Below, in pieces: positions 1 to 7,632 of a stretch of DNA of 64,000 nucleotides. Position 1 is the first letter of the stretch. Every line of letters starts with the position of its first letter. The translations under genes and the position numbers were made by a program. A model generated the notes under the pieces. That model was not told the origin of the DNA and ran no database searches. It saw only the letters and a program-made list of their open reading frames with translations. Origin of the DNA: Janthinobacterium sp. 344 (lineage in GTDB: Bacteria > Pseudomonadota > Gammaproteobacteria > Burkholderiales > Burkholderiaceae_D); the NCBI RefSeq assembly GCF_900112025.1, contig NZ_FOKL01000016.1, forward strand, positions 1 to 64,000. Direction: 5' to 3'.

Positions 1-257
1 CTGCTCCTAGTACGAGAGGACCGGAGTGGACGAACCTCTGGTGTACCGGTTGTCACGCCAGTGGCATTGCCGGGTAGCTAAGTTCGGAAGAGATAACCGC
101 TGAAAGCATCTAAGCGGGAAACTTGCCTTGAGATGAGATTTCCCAGAGCCTTGAGCTCTTTGAAGGGTCGTTCGAGACCAGGACGTTGATAGGCTGGGTG
201 TGGAAGTGCAGTAATGCATTAAGCTAACCAGTACTAATTGCCCGTACGGCTTGTCCC
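1..257 (+). rRNA. 23S ribosomal RNA, 3' end (partial)
   Basis: The window opens inside a 23S rRNA gene. The first 20 bases carry the sarcin-ricin loop (AGTACGAGAGGACC), and the sequence then follows the conserved 3' domain through the AAGCTAACCAGTACTAATTG segment. The 3' end is placed near the CTTGTCC segment by analogy with other betaproteobacterial 23S genes and could be off by about 10 bases. The 5S gene follows about 135 bases downstream, as expected for an rRNA operon. Confidence 0.95.
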
Positions 258-392
258 TATAACCTTAGCAGGTACAGAGGATAAGACGGTACAACGTTGC
301 GAGTGTGTTGATACCATTCATTACCCCGATCTTTGCTTCTTCCAGATTCAGACAGTTGTTGCCCTACAGGGAACAGTATGTCGTACAAGTTA

Positions 393-508
393 TGCCTGAT
401 GACCATAGCAAGTTGGTCCCACCCCTTCCCATCCCGAACAGGACCGTGAAACAACTTTGCGCCGATGATAGTGCTGCAACCAGTGTGAAAGTAGGTTATC
501 GTCAGGCT
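393..508 (+). rRNA. rrf: 5S ribosomal RNA
   Basis: A 116-base segment begins TGCCTGATGACCATAGC and ends GTTATCGTCAGGCT. The two ends pair to form the closing helix of 5S rRNA. The internal CCCATCCCGAACAGGACCGTGAAAC block is the hallmark of bacterial 5S. It lies downstream of the 23S end and is followed at once by a strong intrinsic terminator, so it is the last gene of the rRNA operon. Confidence 0.96.
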
Positions 509-517
509 TGTTATTCG

Positions 518-554
518 AAAAAACCCCCATCGTTGATACGGTGGGGGTTTTTTT
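518..554 (+). terminator. rRNA operon intrinsic terminator
   Basis: A run of A then CCCCCA is followed, after a short loop, by TGGGGG and seven T. The AAAAAACCCCC/GGGGGTTTTTT arms form a long stem with a U tail. It starts about 10 bases after the 5S gene and closes the rRNA operon. Confidence 0.93.
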
Positions 555-608
555 ACGTCCGCTGGATTTGGCGATACCAGCGCTTGCCGGGTTTTTGAAA
601 GGGATATC

Positions 609-1916
609 TTGTCTGCTGTGCATACATTGGAGCAATTACGCGCTGGCCAACTGGCCGGCGTGCGCCGCCTGAAGCTGTCGTGTGGCCTGAGCGAGTTCCC
701 CTCCGAGATCTTTGACCTGGCCGACAGCCTGGAAATTCTCGATTTGTCCGGCAACGCACTTTCCATGCTGCCGGATGACTTGCCGCGCCTGTACAAGCTG
801 CGCATCATTTTCTGCTCGGACAATTTGTTTACCACCTTGCCCGCCGTGCTCGGTTCCTGCCGCGAGCTGAGCATGATCGGCTTCAAGGCCAACCGCATCC
901 GCCACGTGCCGGCCGCGGCCTTGCCGCCCAAGCTGCGCTGGCTGACCCTGACCGATAACTGCATCGAAGTCTTGCCGGACGAGCTGGGCCAGTGCGGGCA
1001 GTTGCAGAAACTCATGCTGGCGGGAAACTGCCTGAGCCACTTGCCCGCCTCGCTGGCCGATTGCCATCGCCTGGAACTGGTGCGCATCGCCGCCAACCGT
1101 TTCACGGCGCTGCCCGCTGTCCTGTTGTCCTTGCCGCGCCTGGGCTGGCTCGCCTATGCCGGCAATCCGTTTACGCAAGCGCAGGAACTGGCGGCACTGG
1201 CCGATGCGGCTACCGCAGGCGTGGCCTGGACGCGGCTGGAGCTGGCGCAGCAACTGGGCGAGGGCGCGTCGGGCGTCATTTACCAGGCCCGTCTGGATGG
1301 ACGGGATGCTGTTGCCGTGAAGGTATTCAAGGGGGCGATGACCAGCGATGGCTTGCCGCGCAGCGAGATGGCCGCCTGCGTCAGTGCGGGCGCCCACGCA
1401 GGCCTGATTCCCATCCTGGGCACCCTGGACGCGCATCCGCAACAGGCGATGGGGCTGGTGATGCCGCTCATCGATGCGGCCTTCCGCAACTTGGCTGGTC
1501 CGCCCAGCCTGCAGTCATGCACGCGTGATGTGTATGCCGAGGACCTGCGTTTCAGTACGCAGCAAGCGCTGGCGATTGCCCATGGCATCGCCTCGGCAGT
1601 GCGCCAGCTGCATGCGCGCGGCATCGTGCATGGTGATCTGTATGCCCACAATATCCTGCATGCGGACGCGGGCGCCTGCCTGCTGGGCGATTTTGGCGCC
1701 GCCTCGATGTTCGTGCCCGGCTCGCCTGAAGGGGCCTTGTTGCAAGGCATCGAGGCGCGCGCCTTTGGCGTGCTGCTCGGTGAGTTGATCGGGCATGCCG
1801 AGCTGCCATTGCCCGCCCTGCAGGCCCTGATGGATGCCTGCATGCAGGAAGAGCCGCTGCGGCGGCCACCGTTTGACGTCATCGAACGGGCATTGCGGGA
1901 CCTGCTCCCGGCATAA
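609..1916 (+). CDS. Leucine-rich-repeat protein kinase (eukaryotic-like Ser/Thr kinase)
   Basis: 435 residues. The N-terminal ~190 residues are tandem leucine-rich repeats (for example LEILDLSGNALSMLP and LRWLTLTDNCIEVLP), a protein-interaction scaffold. From about residue 215 there is a protein kinase domain: glycine loop LGEGASGVIY, catalytic-lysine motif VAVKVF (K238), catalytic loop HGDLYAHN (D343) and LGDFG (D361). The key residues for phosphotransfer are all present. HGD instead of HRD, and no lysine in that loop, are typical of divergent bacterial or RIO-like kinases. No membrane segment is seen, so it is probably cytoplasmic. The start is TTG at 609, chosen because GAAAGGGA lies 5 bases upstream. 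It begins only 54 bases after the rRNA terminator. Substrate unknown. Confidence 0.85.
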   Translation: MSAVHTLEQLRAGQLAGVRRLKLSCGLSEFPSEIFDLADSLEILDLSGNALSMLPDDLPRLYKLRIIFCSDNLFTTLPAVLGSCRELSMIGFKANRIRHVPAAALPPKLRWLTLTDNCIEVLPDELGQCGQLQKLMLAGNCLSHLPASLADCHRLELVRIAANRFTALPAVLLSLPRLGWLAYAGNPFTQAQELAALADAATAGVAWTRLELAQQLGEGASGVIYQARLDGRDAVAVKVFKGAMTSDGLPRSEMAACVSAGAHAGLIPILGTLDAHPQQAMGLVMPLIDAAFRNLAGPPSLQSCTRDVYAEDLRFSTQQALAIAHGIASAVRQLHARGIVHGDLYAHNILHADAGACLLGDFGAASMFVPGSPEGALLQGIEARAFGVLLGELIGHAELPLPALQALMDACMQEEPLRRPPFDVIERALRDLLPA

Positions 1917-1957
1917 AAAAATGGCGCAGCCTGCGAAGGCTGCGCCATTTTTGTTTT
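1915..1957. terminator. Bidirectional intrinsic terminator
   Basis: AAAAAATGGCGCAGCC and GGCTGCGCCATTTTT pair with a 6-base loop. A T-run lies on one side and an A-run on the other, between the convergent kinase gene (stop at 1916) and the minus-strand oxidoreductase gene (stop at 1972). It can therefore serve both. Confidence 0.9.
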
Positions 1958-1971
1958 CAAGTTCAGCAGAT

Positions 1972-3237
1972 TCAGCCGGCTGCCAGGATTTCTTTTTCCG
2001 GCAAGGCGATCTGGTTGTCGACGCTGAACTGGTAATCCTTGAAGACGTGTTCGGCCGTCAGGATCTGGTATTCGCCATTGTCCAGCTTGTGCGTGGTGTC
2101 CTTCAGGCGGTACGTATAGTGGCCGCAGGTCCAGCAGTTGAAGTTGCGCATGTGCGTGCACAGGCAGGTCTTGTCCATCACGACGACGGTTTTTTGCTCC
2201 GGATGGGCAGCGACTTCGCGGTTGTACGAGTTGATGTAGGCACAGTTGCCCGTCGCATCGAGCAGGTAGCCATACGATTCGCAGCCCGGGCGGATACCGG
2301 CGCCGATGGCGGGCGTGTTTTTCAGCATGCGCATCGGGTAGCCCGTCGGCGAGACGCCGTTAACGATGATGTCTTCTTCCGAGGCCTTGTAGTATTCCTG
2401 CTTGACCTTGTGCGGCAGGCCGCATTCATTCGTCACGGTAAAGCGCGTCGCCACTTGCACGCCGGCCGCGCCCGCTTCCAGGAAGGAGACGGCATCGCTG
2501 CCCGTGAAAATGCCGCCAGCGGCGATCAGCGGGATGTCCAGCTGTTCCGCCTTCAGGTAAGCCAGCAGTTCGGCCGTGATCGTGTGCAGGTCGTAATTGG
2601 CCCAGTCCATGCCGAAACCCAGGTGGCCGCCGGCCAGTGGGCCCTCGACGATGATGAAGTCGGGCAAACGGTCCAGCTTGGCGTTCTTGCGCAGGAAAAT
2701 CTGCAGGGCGCGCACGGACGAGACGATGATGCCCAGCTTGGCATCGCGGAAGCGCGGATGGTCCGCCATCAGGGCGAACGAACCGAAGTGCAAGCCGGCG
2801 GACAGGGTGATGCCGTCGATGCCGGCGTCCAGCGCCGCGTTCAGGCGCACGCGCAAGGTTTCGCGCGGGCCGTTCATGGTCAGCTTCTCCATGCAATTGA
2901 CGAAGATCAAGCCATCGCCTTTTTTCGCTTCCATGGTGCGACCGATATGCAGACGCTGCGCTTCGGCCAGACGGCCCAGGTCGAACTGCACGACGGCCTT
3001 GTCGCTGTTATTGATGTTGAACTTGTACAGTTTCGTCTTGTCTTTGACGAAAGTGGTGTCGAAACGGCGATCCGACACGTCTTCCACCATGGCATCGGAG
3101 ATATGCCCGATACCGTTCAGCCGGGCCGCTTCCAGGGCCAGCTCCGACGTGGAAATATCCACACCCATTCCGCCTATCATGATGGGCACATATTCTTTTT
3201 TGCCAAATCGCAGGCGGAAATCATCAACACGTTTCAT
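1972..3237 (-). CDS. Nitronate monooxygenase-family flavoprotein
   Basis: 421 residues with a TIM-barrel FMN-binding fold of the 2-nitropropane dioxygenase/nitronate monooxygenase type. Visible motifs are PIMIGGMGVDIS near the N-terminus, FIIVEGPLAGGHLGFG in the middle, IPLIAAGGIFTGSDAVSFL and AAGVQVATRF, which in this family bind the FMN phosphate. Members oxidise nitronates to carbonyl compounds and nitrite, but many are functionally unassigned. The C-terminal ~90 residues extend beyond the barrel and hold a cysteine-rich stretch, CLCTHMRNFNCWTCGHY, which could bind metal or iron-sulphur. The ATG at 3237 (MKRVDDFRLRF) is the natural start. The true substrate cannot be read from the sequence. 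Confidence 0.8.
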   Translation of the reverse strand: MKRVDDFRLRFGKKEYVPIMIGGMGVDISTSELALEAARLNGIGHISDAMVEDVSDRRFDTTFVKDKTKLYKFNINNSDKAVVQFDLGRLAEAQRLHIGRTMEAKKGDGLIFVNCMEKLTMNGPRETLRVRLNAALDAGIDGITLSAGLHFGSFALMADHPRFRDAKLGIIVSSVRALQIFLRKNAKLDRLPDFIIVEGPLAGGHLGFGMDWANYDLHTITAELLAYLKAEQLDIPLIAAGGIFTGSDAVSFLEAGAAGVQVATRFTVTNECGLPHKVKQEYYKASEEDIIVNGVSPTGYPMRMLKNTPAIGAGIRPGCESYGYLLDATGNCAYINSYNREVAAHPEQKTVVVMDKTCLCTHMRNFNCWTCGHYTYRLKDTTHKLDNGEYQILTAEHVFKDYQFSVDNQIALPEKEILAAG

Positions 3238-3423
3238 TGCTATCCTTAGACTACCGTGGTTATCACTGAGCCAGATGTACGGTCATGCCCGCTGCCGGTC
3301 CGGCGTGCGGGCGTGCATGTCGCTGTGCACAGCTTCAATTCTACCCCAAGCGGGCAGGCTCTCCGAGGCGGAGCCTGCCATCATGCCGCGCGAACGCAGG
3401 CCTGATCGCGCGCTTGCTCGAAA

Positions 3424-3909
3424 TTAATCGCGGAAATTGTTAAATTCCAGCGGCATGTCCGGCACGTCCTTGCGCAGCATGGCCATGGCCGCCTGCAGGT
3501 CGTCGCGCTTGGCGCCCGTGACGCGCACGGCTTCACCCTGGATGCTCGCTTGCACTTTCATCTTGCTGTCCTTGATGACGCGCACGATCTTTTTCGCATC
3601 ATCCGATTCGATGCCATTCTTGATCTTGATGATCTGCTTGACCTTGTCACCGCCGATCTTCTTGATGTCGCCTTCGTCGAGGAAGCGCACATCGACCTTG
3701 CGTTTGGTCAATTTGTTGGTCAGCACGTCGCGCACCTGGCTGAGCTGGAATTCCGAGTCGGCGAACGCGGTCAATTCGTTTTCCTTGTGCTCGACGCGCG
3801 CGTCGCTACCCTTGAAGTCGAAGCGGGTCGTGATTTCCTTGTTGGATTGTTCGACGGCATTCTTGACTTCGATCATATCGGCTTCGGAGACTACATCAAA
3901 TGACGGCAT
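3424..3909 (-). CDS. yajQ: YajQ-family nucleotide-binding protein
   Basis: 161 residues, the usual length of the YajQ/UPF0234 family. It starts [21 protein letters not shown] and carries the family pattern [20 protein letters not shown] and a C-terminal ending [10 protein letters not shown]. Family members bind nucleotides; some in Xanthomonas and Pseudomonas bind cyclic di-GMP and affect transcription. It is a cytoplasmic protein with two ferredoxin-like halves. Monocistronic here: the next minus-strand gene starts 186 bases further on. A role in c-di-GMP signalling would fit the wsp operon nearby, but that link is inference. Confidence 0.92.
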   Translation of the reverse strand: MPSFDVVSEADMIEVKNAVEQSNKEITTRFDFKGSDARVEHKENELTAFADSEFQLSQVRDVLTNKLTKRKVDVRFLDEGDIKKIGGDKVKQIIKIKNGIESDDAKKIVRVIKDSKMKVQASIQGEAVRVTGAKRDDLQAAMAMLRKDVPDMPLEFNNFRD

Positions 3910-4044
3910 GGTCTGTTCCTTTTCTTGTTAAAGCGAGCGCACGCTCGGCGCGCTGGGCCTTGGCGGCTGATTCTGCGCCATGGGACGGCCCTGTTAAAGA
4001 TGCGACATTTTAACGGACAACGGGCAAGTCGCCCTTGTCCTGAG

Positions 4045-4073
4045 GTGGTTTTTTGTCGCTTTCGCTCTATAAT
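4045..4073 (+). promoter_or_regulatory. Probable murB promoter (-10 clear, -35 weak)
   Basis: A perfect TATAAT lies at 4068-4073, 21 bases before the murB ATG. No good -35 hexamer is present at the usual distance; the best is a T-rich stretch near 4045-4052. Transcription would start near 4080 and leave a very short leader. Confidence 0.45.
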
Positions 4074-4094
4074 CGAGCAAAATTTCCCTATCCC

Positions 4095-5123
4095 ATGCAT
4101 CCAGAGCTCACCATCGAACACAATTACTCCCTCCAGCGCCTGAATACCTTCGGCATCCCGGCCAACGCGGCCGCTTACGTCCGCATCACGTCGCAGGCCC
4201 AATTGCAGGCTGCGCTGCAAGACCCCGCCTTGTCCGCCATGCCGCACTTGATCCTGGGCGGCGGCAGCAACATCGTGCTGACGGGCGACTTTCCCGGCGC
4301 CGTGCTGCACATGGCCACGCGCGGCATGCGCCTGGCGCAGGCGGACTTCGAGACGATACTCGTCACGGCCGCGGCCGGCGAAAACTGGCACGACTTCGTG
4401 CAGTGGACCCTGGCCCAAGGCGTGGGCGGGCTGGAAAACCTGTCATTGATCCCCGGCACGGTGGGCGCGGCGCCTATCCAGAATATTGGCGCGTATGGCG
4501 TTGAAATCAAGGATTATCTGCATAAGGTGAGCGTCATGCACAGCGCCAGCGGCATCGTCTTCGACATGGACCGCGACGCCTGCCGCTTCGCCTACCGCGA
4601 CAGCATCTTCAAGCAGGCGGACGGCCGCGAGCTGATCGTGCTGGAAGTGACGTTTGCCTTGCCCGCCGAGTGGCGGCCGAACTTGCGCTACGCGGAACTG
4701 GCGCAGGCCGTAGCCGAGCGCAATCTTGCCGAACCGACAGCACAGCAGGTGGCCGAGACGGTGATGGCGATCCGCCGGCGAAAATTGCCGGACCCGGCCG
4801 TGATCGGCAATGCGGGCAGTTTCTTCAAGAATCCCGTGGTGTCGCGCGAACAATGCGCGGCCCTGCTGGAACGCTTTCCCACCCTCGTGCACCATGCGCA
4901 GCCCGATGGCACGGAAAAGCTGGCGGCCGGCTGGCTGATCGATCAGTGTGGCTGGAAGGGGAAAAACCTGGGGCCCGCGGGAGTGTATCCCAAGCAGGCG
5001 CTGGTTCTGGTGAATAATGGCGGCGCTCGTGGCGCGGACATTACCCGGCTGGCGGAAGCGATACAGGATGATGTAGAGGCGAAATATGGCGTGCGCCTGT
5101 CGCCCGAGCCTGTGTTTATCTAG
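4095..5123 (+). CDS. murB: UDP-N-acetylenolpyruvoylglucosamine reductase MurB
   Basis: 342 residues from the ATG at 4095 (MHPELTIEHNYSLQRLNTFG), the same length as E. coli MurB (type I). It reduces UDP-GlcNAc-enolpyruvate to UDP-MurNAc with NADPH and FAD in cytoplasmic peptidoglycan synthesis. The FAD-binding half shows LILGGGSNIVLTGDFPGAV and ENLSLIPGTVGAAPIQNIGA. The C-terminal substrate domain shows IGNAGSFFKNPVVS, whose serine is the proton donor in the family, and GWKGKNLGPAGVYPKQALVL. The reading frame is open further upstream to 4053, but that part overlaps the promoter -10 and lacks a ribosome site, so 4095 is preferred. Confidence 0.97.
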   Translation: MHPELTIEHNYSLQRLNTFGIPANAAAYVRITSQAQLQAALQDPALSAMPHLILGGGSNIVLTGDFPGAVLHMATRGMRLAQADFETILVTAAAGENWHDFVQWTLAQGVGGLENLSLIPGTVGAAPIQNIGAYGVEIKDYLHKVSVMHSASGIVFDMDRDACRFAYRDSIFKQADGRELIVLEVTFALPAEWRPNLRYAELAQAVAERNLAEPTAQQVAETVMAIRRRKLPDPAVIGNAGSFFKNPVVSREQCAALLERFPTLVHHAQPDGTEKLAAGWLIDQCGWKGKNLGPAGVYPKQALVLVNNGGARGADITRLAEAIQDDVEAKYGVRLSPEPVFI

Positions 5124-5193
5124 ATAGTCGATCCGTGCTTGAAAAAATGTTCAGGGCAGTGCAATGCAGCCATGGACGTTTTTTCTGCGCAGA

Positions 5194-5508
5194 TTAGCCG
5201 AAGTGGCAAACGTAGTCGACAGTTTCGACCGTTTCGATATCAAAATAGCTATTGCCCGGGATGTTGAATTCCGTACCCGCGCCATAGCTGTTCCATTGCG
5301 TCGCGTCGGCCAGGCGCACCTTGCACAGGCCGCCGACGACTTCCATGATTTCCGGCGCGCCCGTATTGAAGCGCAGCGATGACGGAAAAATCACGCCCAC
5401 GCTTTTCTTCGTGCCATCGGCCAGGATGACGTTGTGCGAGACGCACTTGCCATCAAAGTAGATATTCGATTTCTTGACGACGCTGACATTGTCCAGTTGT
5501 GTGCTCAT
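5194..5508 (-). CDS. ppnP: Pyrimidine/purine nucleoside phosphorylase PpnP
   Basis: 104 residues, a small cupin of the PpnP (YaiE/UPF0345) family. Motifs SNIYFDGKCVSHNVILADGTKKS and GVIFPSSLRFNTGAPEIMEV match the family; the length is typical (about 94-106). Family members phosphorolyse several nucleosides to free base and ribose-1-phosphate. It lies 25 bases behind wspR on the same strand, so it may be read through from the wsp operon. No functional link to surface sensing is known to me. Confidence 0.93.
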   Translation of the reverse strand: MSTQLDNVSVVKKSNIYFDGKCVSHNVILADGTKKSVGVIFPSSLRFNTGAPEIMEVVGGLCKVRLADATQWNSYGAGTEFNIPGNSYFDIETVETVDYVCHFG

Positions 5509-5533
5509 GCTTCACTTTCCTTGCGGTTAAAAA

Positions 5534-6559
5534 TCAGTCATTGACGTCATCGGCGCTCAGCACGCTGTTGCGTCCGCCACGCTTGGCCGCATACAGGGCG
5601 CGGTCGGCGCGGTTGATCAGCTGCTCGATGGTCGAATCGGGCGAGGGCACGACGGTGGCCACGCCAATCGAGATGGTGACGATGCCCGTGCTGGCTGCCG
5701 GGTTTTCGATCTGCAAGCCTTCCAGGTGGCGCCGGCACGCTTCGGCGATCATCAGCGCGCCTGGCGCCTCCGTTTCGGGCAGGATCAGGGCAAATTCCTC
5801 GCCACCGTAGCGGGCCGCCAGGTCGGCGGGGCGTTTCAGGTGTTCTGTCAGCACGGCGGCGACTTTCTTCAGGCCCAGGTCGCCCGCCAGGTGGCCGAAA
5901 TGGTCGTTATAGCTCTTGAAATGGTCGATATCGCAGAACAGCAGGCTCAGTGGCGCCTTGTCGCGCTGGCCCCGCTGCCATTCGAAATGCAGGGTTTCAT
6001 CGAAGCGGCGGCGGTTGGCGATGCCCGTCAAGCCGTCGAGGGCGGCCAGTTTCTGCAACTCGATATTCGCGTCGGCCAGATTCTTTTGACTTTCGCGCAG
6101 GAAGCGGAATGCCTGGTCGCGCTGCAAGCGGCTGATGTGGGCCGCCGAGTGGTAGCGTATGCGCGCCAGCAATTCCAGCCGGTCCGGCAATTTCACCACG
6201 TAATCATTGGCGCCCACGGCAAAGCTGTGCGCCTTGAGTTTCGGATCATCCTTGGCCGACAGCACGATCACCGGCACGTGCGCCAGCGCCTCGTGTTCGC
6301 GGTACAGCTGGATCAAGGCGAAGCCGTCGATGCCGGGCAGCACTAGGTCTTGCAGGATGACGGTGGGCTGCAGGCGCAGCGCCGTGTCCAGCGCCTGGCT
6401 GGCGTCGGTCACGTAATGGAATTCGATATCCTGCTGGTCGCTCAGCATGCGCCGGATTGCCTCAGCAATAATCAACTGGTCGTCCACCAGCAGGACGCTG
6501 ACCTTGAATTCGGTCAGCGCAGGCTCGTGCTGGATGAAACTGGAGGAAAATTCTGGCAT
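5534..6559 (-). CDS. wspR: WspR: response regulator with diguanylate cyclase (GGDEF) output
   Basis: 341 residues. An N-terminal receiver domain (phosphoacceptor D71 in VILQDLVLPG) is followed by a helical linker and a GGDEF domain. The active-site motif is GGEEF (252-256), an active form. An RPAD sequence (243-246) five residues before it is an intact inhibitory I-site, so product feedback is expected. It makes cyclic di-GMP when phosphorylated by WspE. The open frame runs to 6781, but homology starts at MPEFSSSF (ATG at 6559), and the longer form would overlap wspF. Last gene of the wsp operon. Confidence 0.95.
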   Translation of the reverse strand: MPEFSSSFIQHEPALTEFKVSVLLVDDQLIIAEAIRRMLSDQQDIEFHYVTDASQALDTALRLQPTVILQDLVLPGIDGFALIQLYREHEALAHVPVIVLSAKDDPKLKAHSFAVGANDYVVKLPDRLELLARIRYHSAAHISRLQRDQAFRFLRESQKNLADANIELQKLAALDGLTGIANRRRFDETLHFEWQRGQRDKAPLSLLFCDIDHFKSYNDHFGHLAGDLGLKKVAAVLTEHLKRPADLAARYGGEEFALILPETEAPGALMIAEACRRHLEGLQIENPAASTGIVTISIGVATVVPSPDSTIEQLINRADRALYAAKRGGRNSVLSADDVND

Positions 6560-6569
6560 TGCATTCTTT

Positions 6570-7622
6570 TCAGATGTTAGGGGAGGGCTCCCCCCCATTG
6601 TTGAGTTTGACGCCCAGGCGGCTGCGCAGGCTGGCGCCGATCTTATCCAGAGGCAAAATTTGCTGTGCCGCATCGAGTTCAGCCGCCGCGCGCGGCATGC
6701 CATACACGGCACTGCTGGCCTGGTCTTGCGCCATGGTCGTCTTGCCCGCGCGGCGCATGGCCAGCAAGCCGTCGCCGCCATCGCGGCCCATGCCGGTCAG
6801 CAAGACGCCTATGGCATCGCCACGCCAATGCTGTGCCACGCAATGGAAAAAGACGTCGACCGACGGACGGTAAACATACTCGCGTGGTGCTGCATCGTAA
6901 CTCAAACGATAATTTTGATCTAGAAGCAAGTGATCATTGGTCTTGGCGACGAGCACCGTGCCGGCCACCAGTTCGTCGCCGTCGGCGATCACGCGCACGG
7001 GCATGTCCAGCTGGTCATCGAGCCATTTGGCGAAGTGCGAGGCGAAGGTTTCATCGATATGCTGCACCACCACGATGGCGCAGCCGGGCGGCGCGTTCCA
7101 GCCGGACAGCACCCTGGCCACGGCCGAAGGACCGCCCGTCGACGCGCCGATGGCCACCAGCGACGTCACCTGGCCGTCGCCCCGTTCCGCGCCATTCGCG
7201 GGCGCCTGGCGCGGCGGCGGCGCTTCGGCGCTGTGGCGTATCAGCTTGCCGATGGTCTTGATCTTCGCCAGCAGCTCGCTGTCGCCGCCCACCTTGCCCT
7301 GCAGGACAGGCGTGGCGGTGACGTCGAGCGCGCCGGCGCCCAGGGCGCGGAAGACCTGGTTGACATTGTCCTGCGGGCGGCCCGTGACGACCAGGATGGC
7401 GCACGGGCTTTGTTCCATGATCAGGCGCGTGGCCTCGACGCCATCCATCTCCGGCATGTTCAGGTCCATCAGGATCAGGTCGGGACGGTTGTCCAGGCAC
7501 ATGCGCACCGCTTCCAGTCCCGTGCGGGCGATCCACAGCACCTGGTGTTCCTGCGTGCTGGCCACCACCCGGCGCAAGGCCTCGGCGGCCATCGCGACAT
7601 CGTTGGCAATGGCAATTTTCAT
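6570..7622 (-). CDS. wspF: WspF: CheB-like methylesterase
   Basis: 350 residues. A receiver domain (phosphoacceptor D53 in LILMDLNMPEMDG) precedes a CheB methylesterase domain. The catalytic triad elements are visible: the serine in GASTGGPSAV, the histidine in VVQHIDETFASHF and the aspartate in GMGRDGGDGLLAM. By analogy with Pseudomonas it demethylates WspA and resets the pathway; in that genus loss of WspF locks WspR on. The start chosen is ATG at 7622 (MKIAIANDV); eight extra codons upstream in frame lack homology. Its start overlaps nothing and lies 10 bases behind the wspE stop. Confidence 0.95.
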   Translation of the reverse strand: MKIAIANDVAMAAEALRRVVASTQEHQVLWIARTGLEAVRMCLDNRPDLILMDLNMPEMDGVEATRLIMEQSPCAILVVTGRPQDNVNQVFRALGAGALDVTATPVLQGKVGGDSELLAKIKTIGKLIRHSAEAPPPRQAPANGAERGDGQVTSLVAIGASTGGPSAVARVLSGWNAPPGCAIVVVQHIDETFASHFAKWLDDQLDMPVRVIADGDELVAGTVLVAKTNDHLLLDQNYRLSYDAAPREYVYRPSVDVFFHCVAQHWRGDAIGVLLTGMGRDGGDGLLAMRRAGKTTMAQDQASSAVYGMPRAAAELDAAQQILPLDKIGASLRSRLGVKLNNGGEPSPNI

Positions 7623-7632
7623 GAAACACAGC

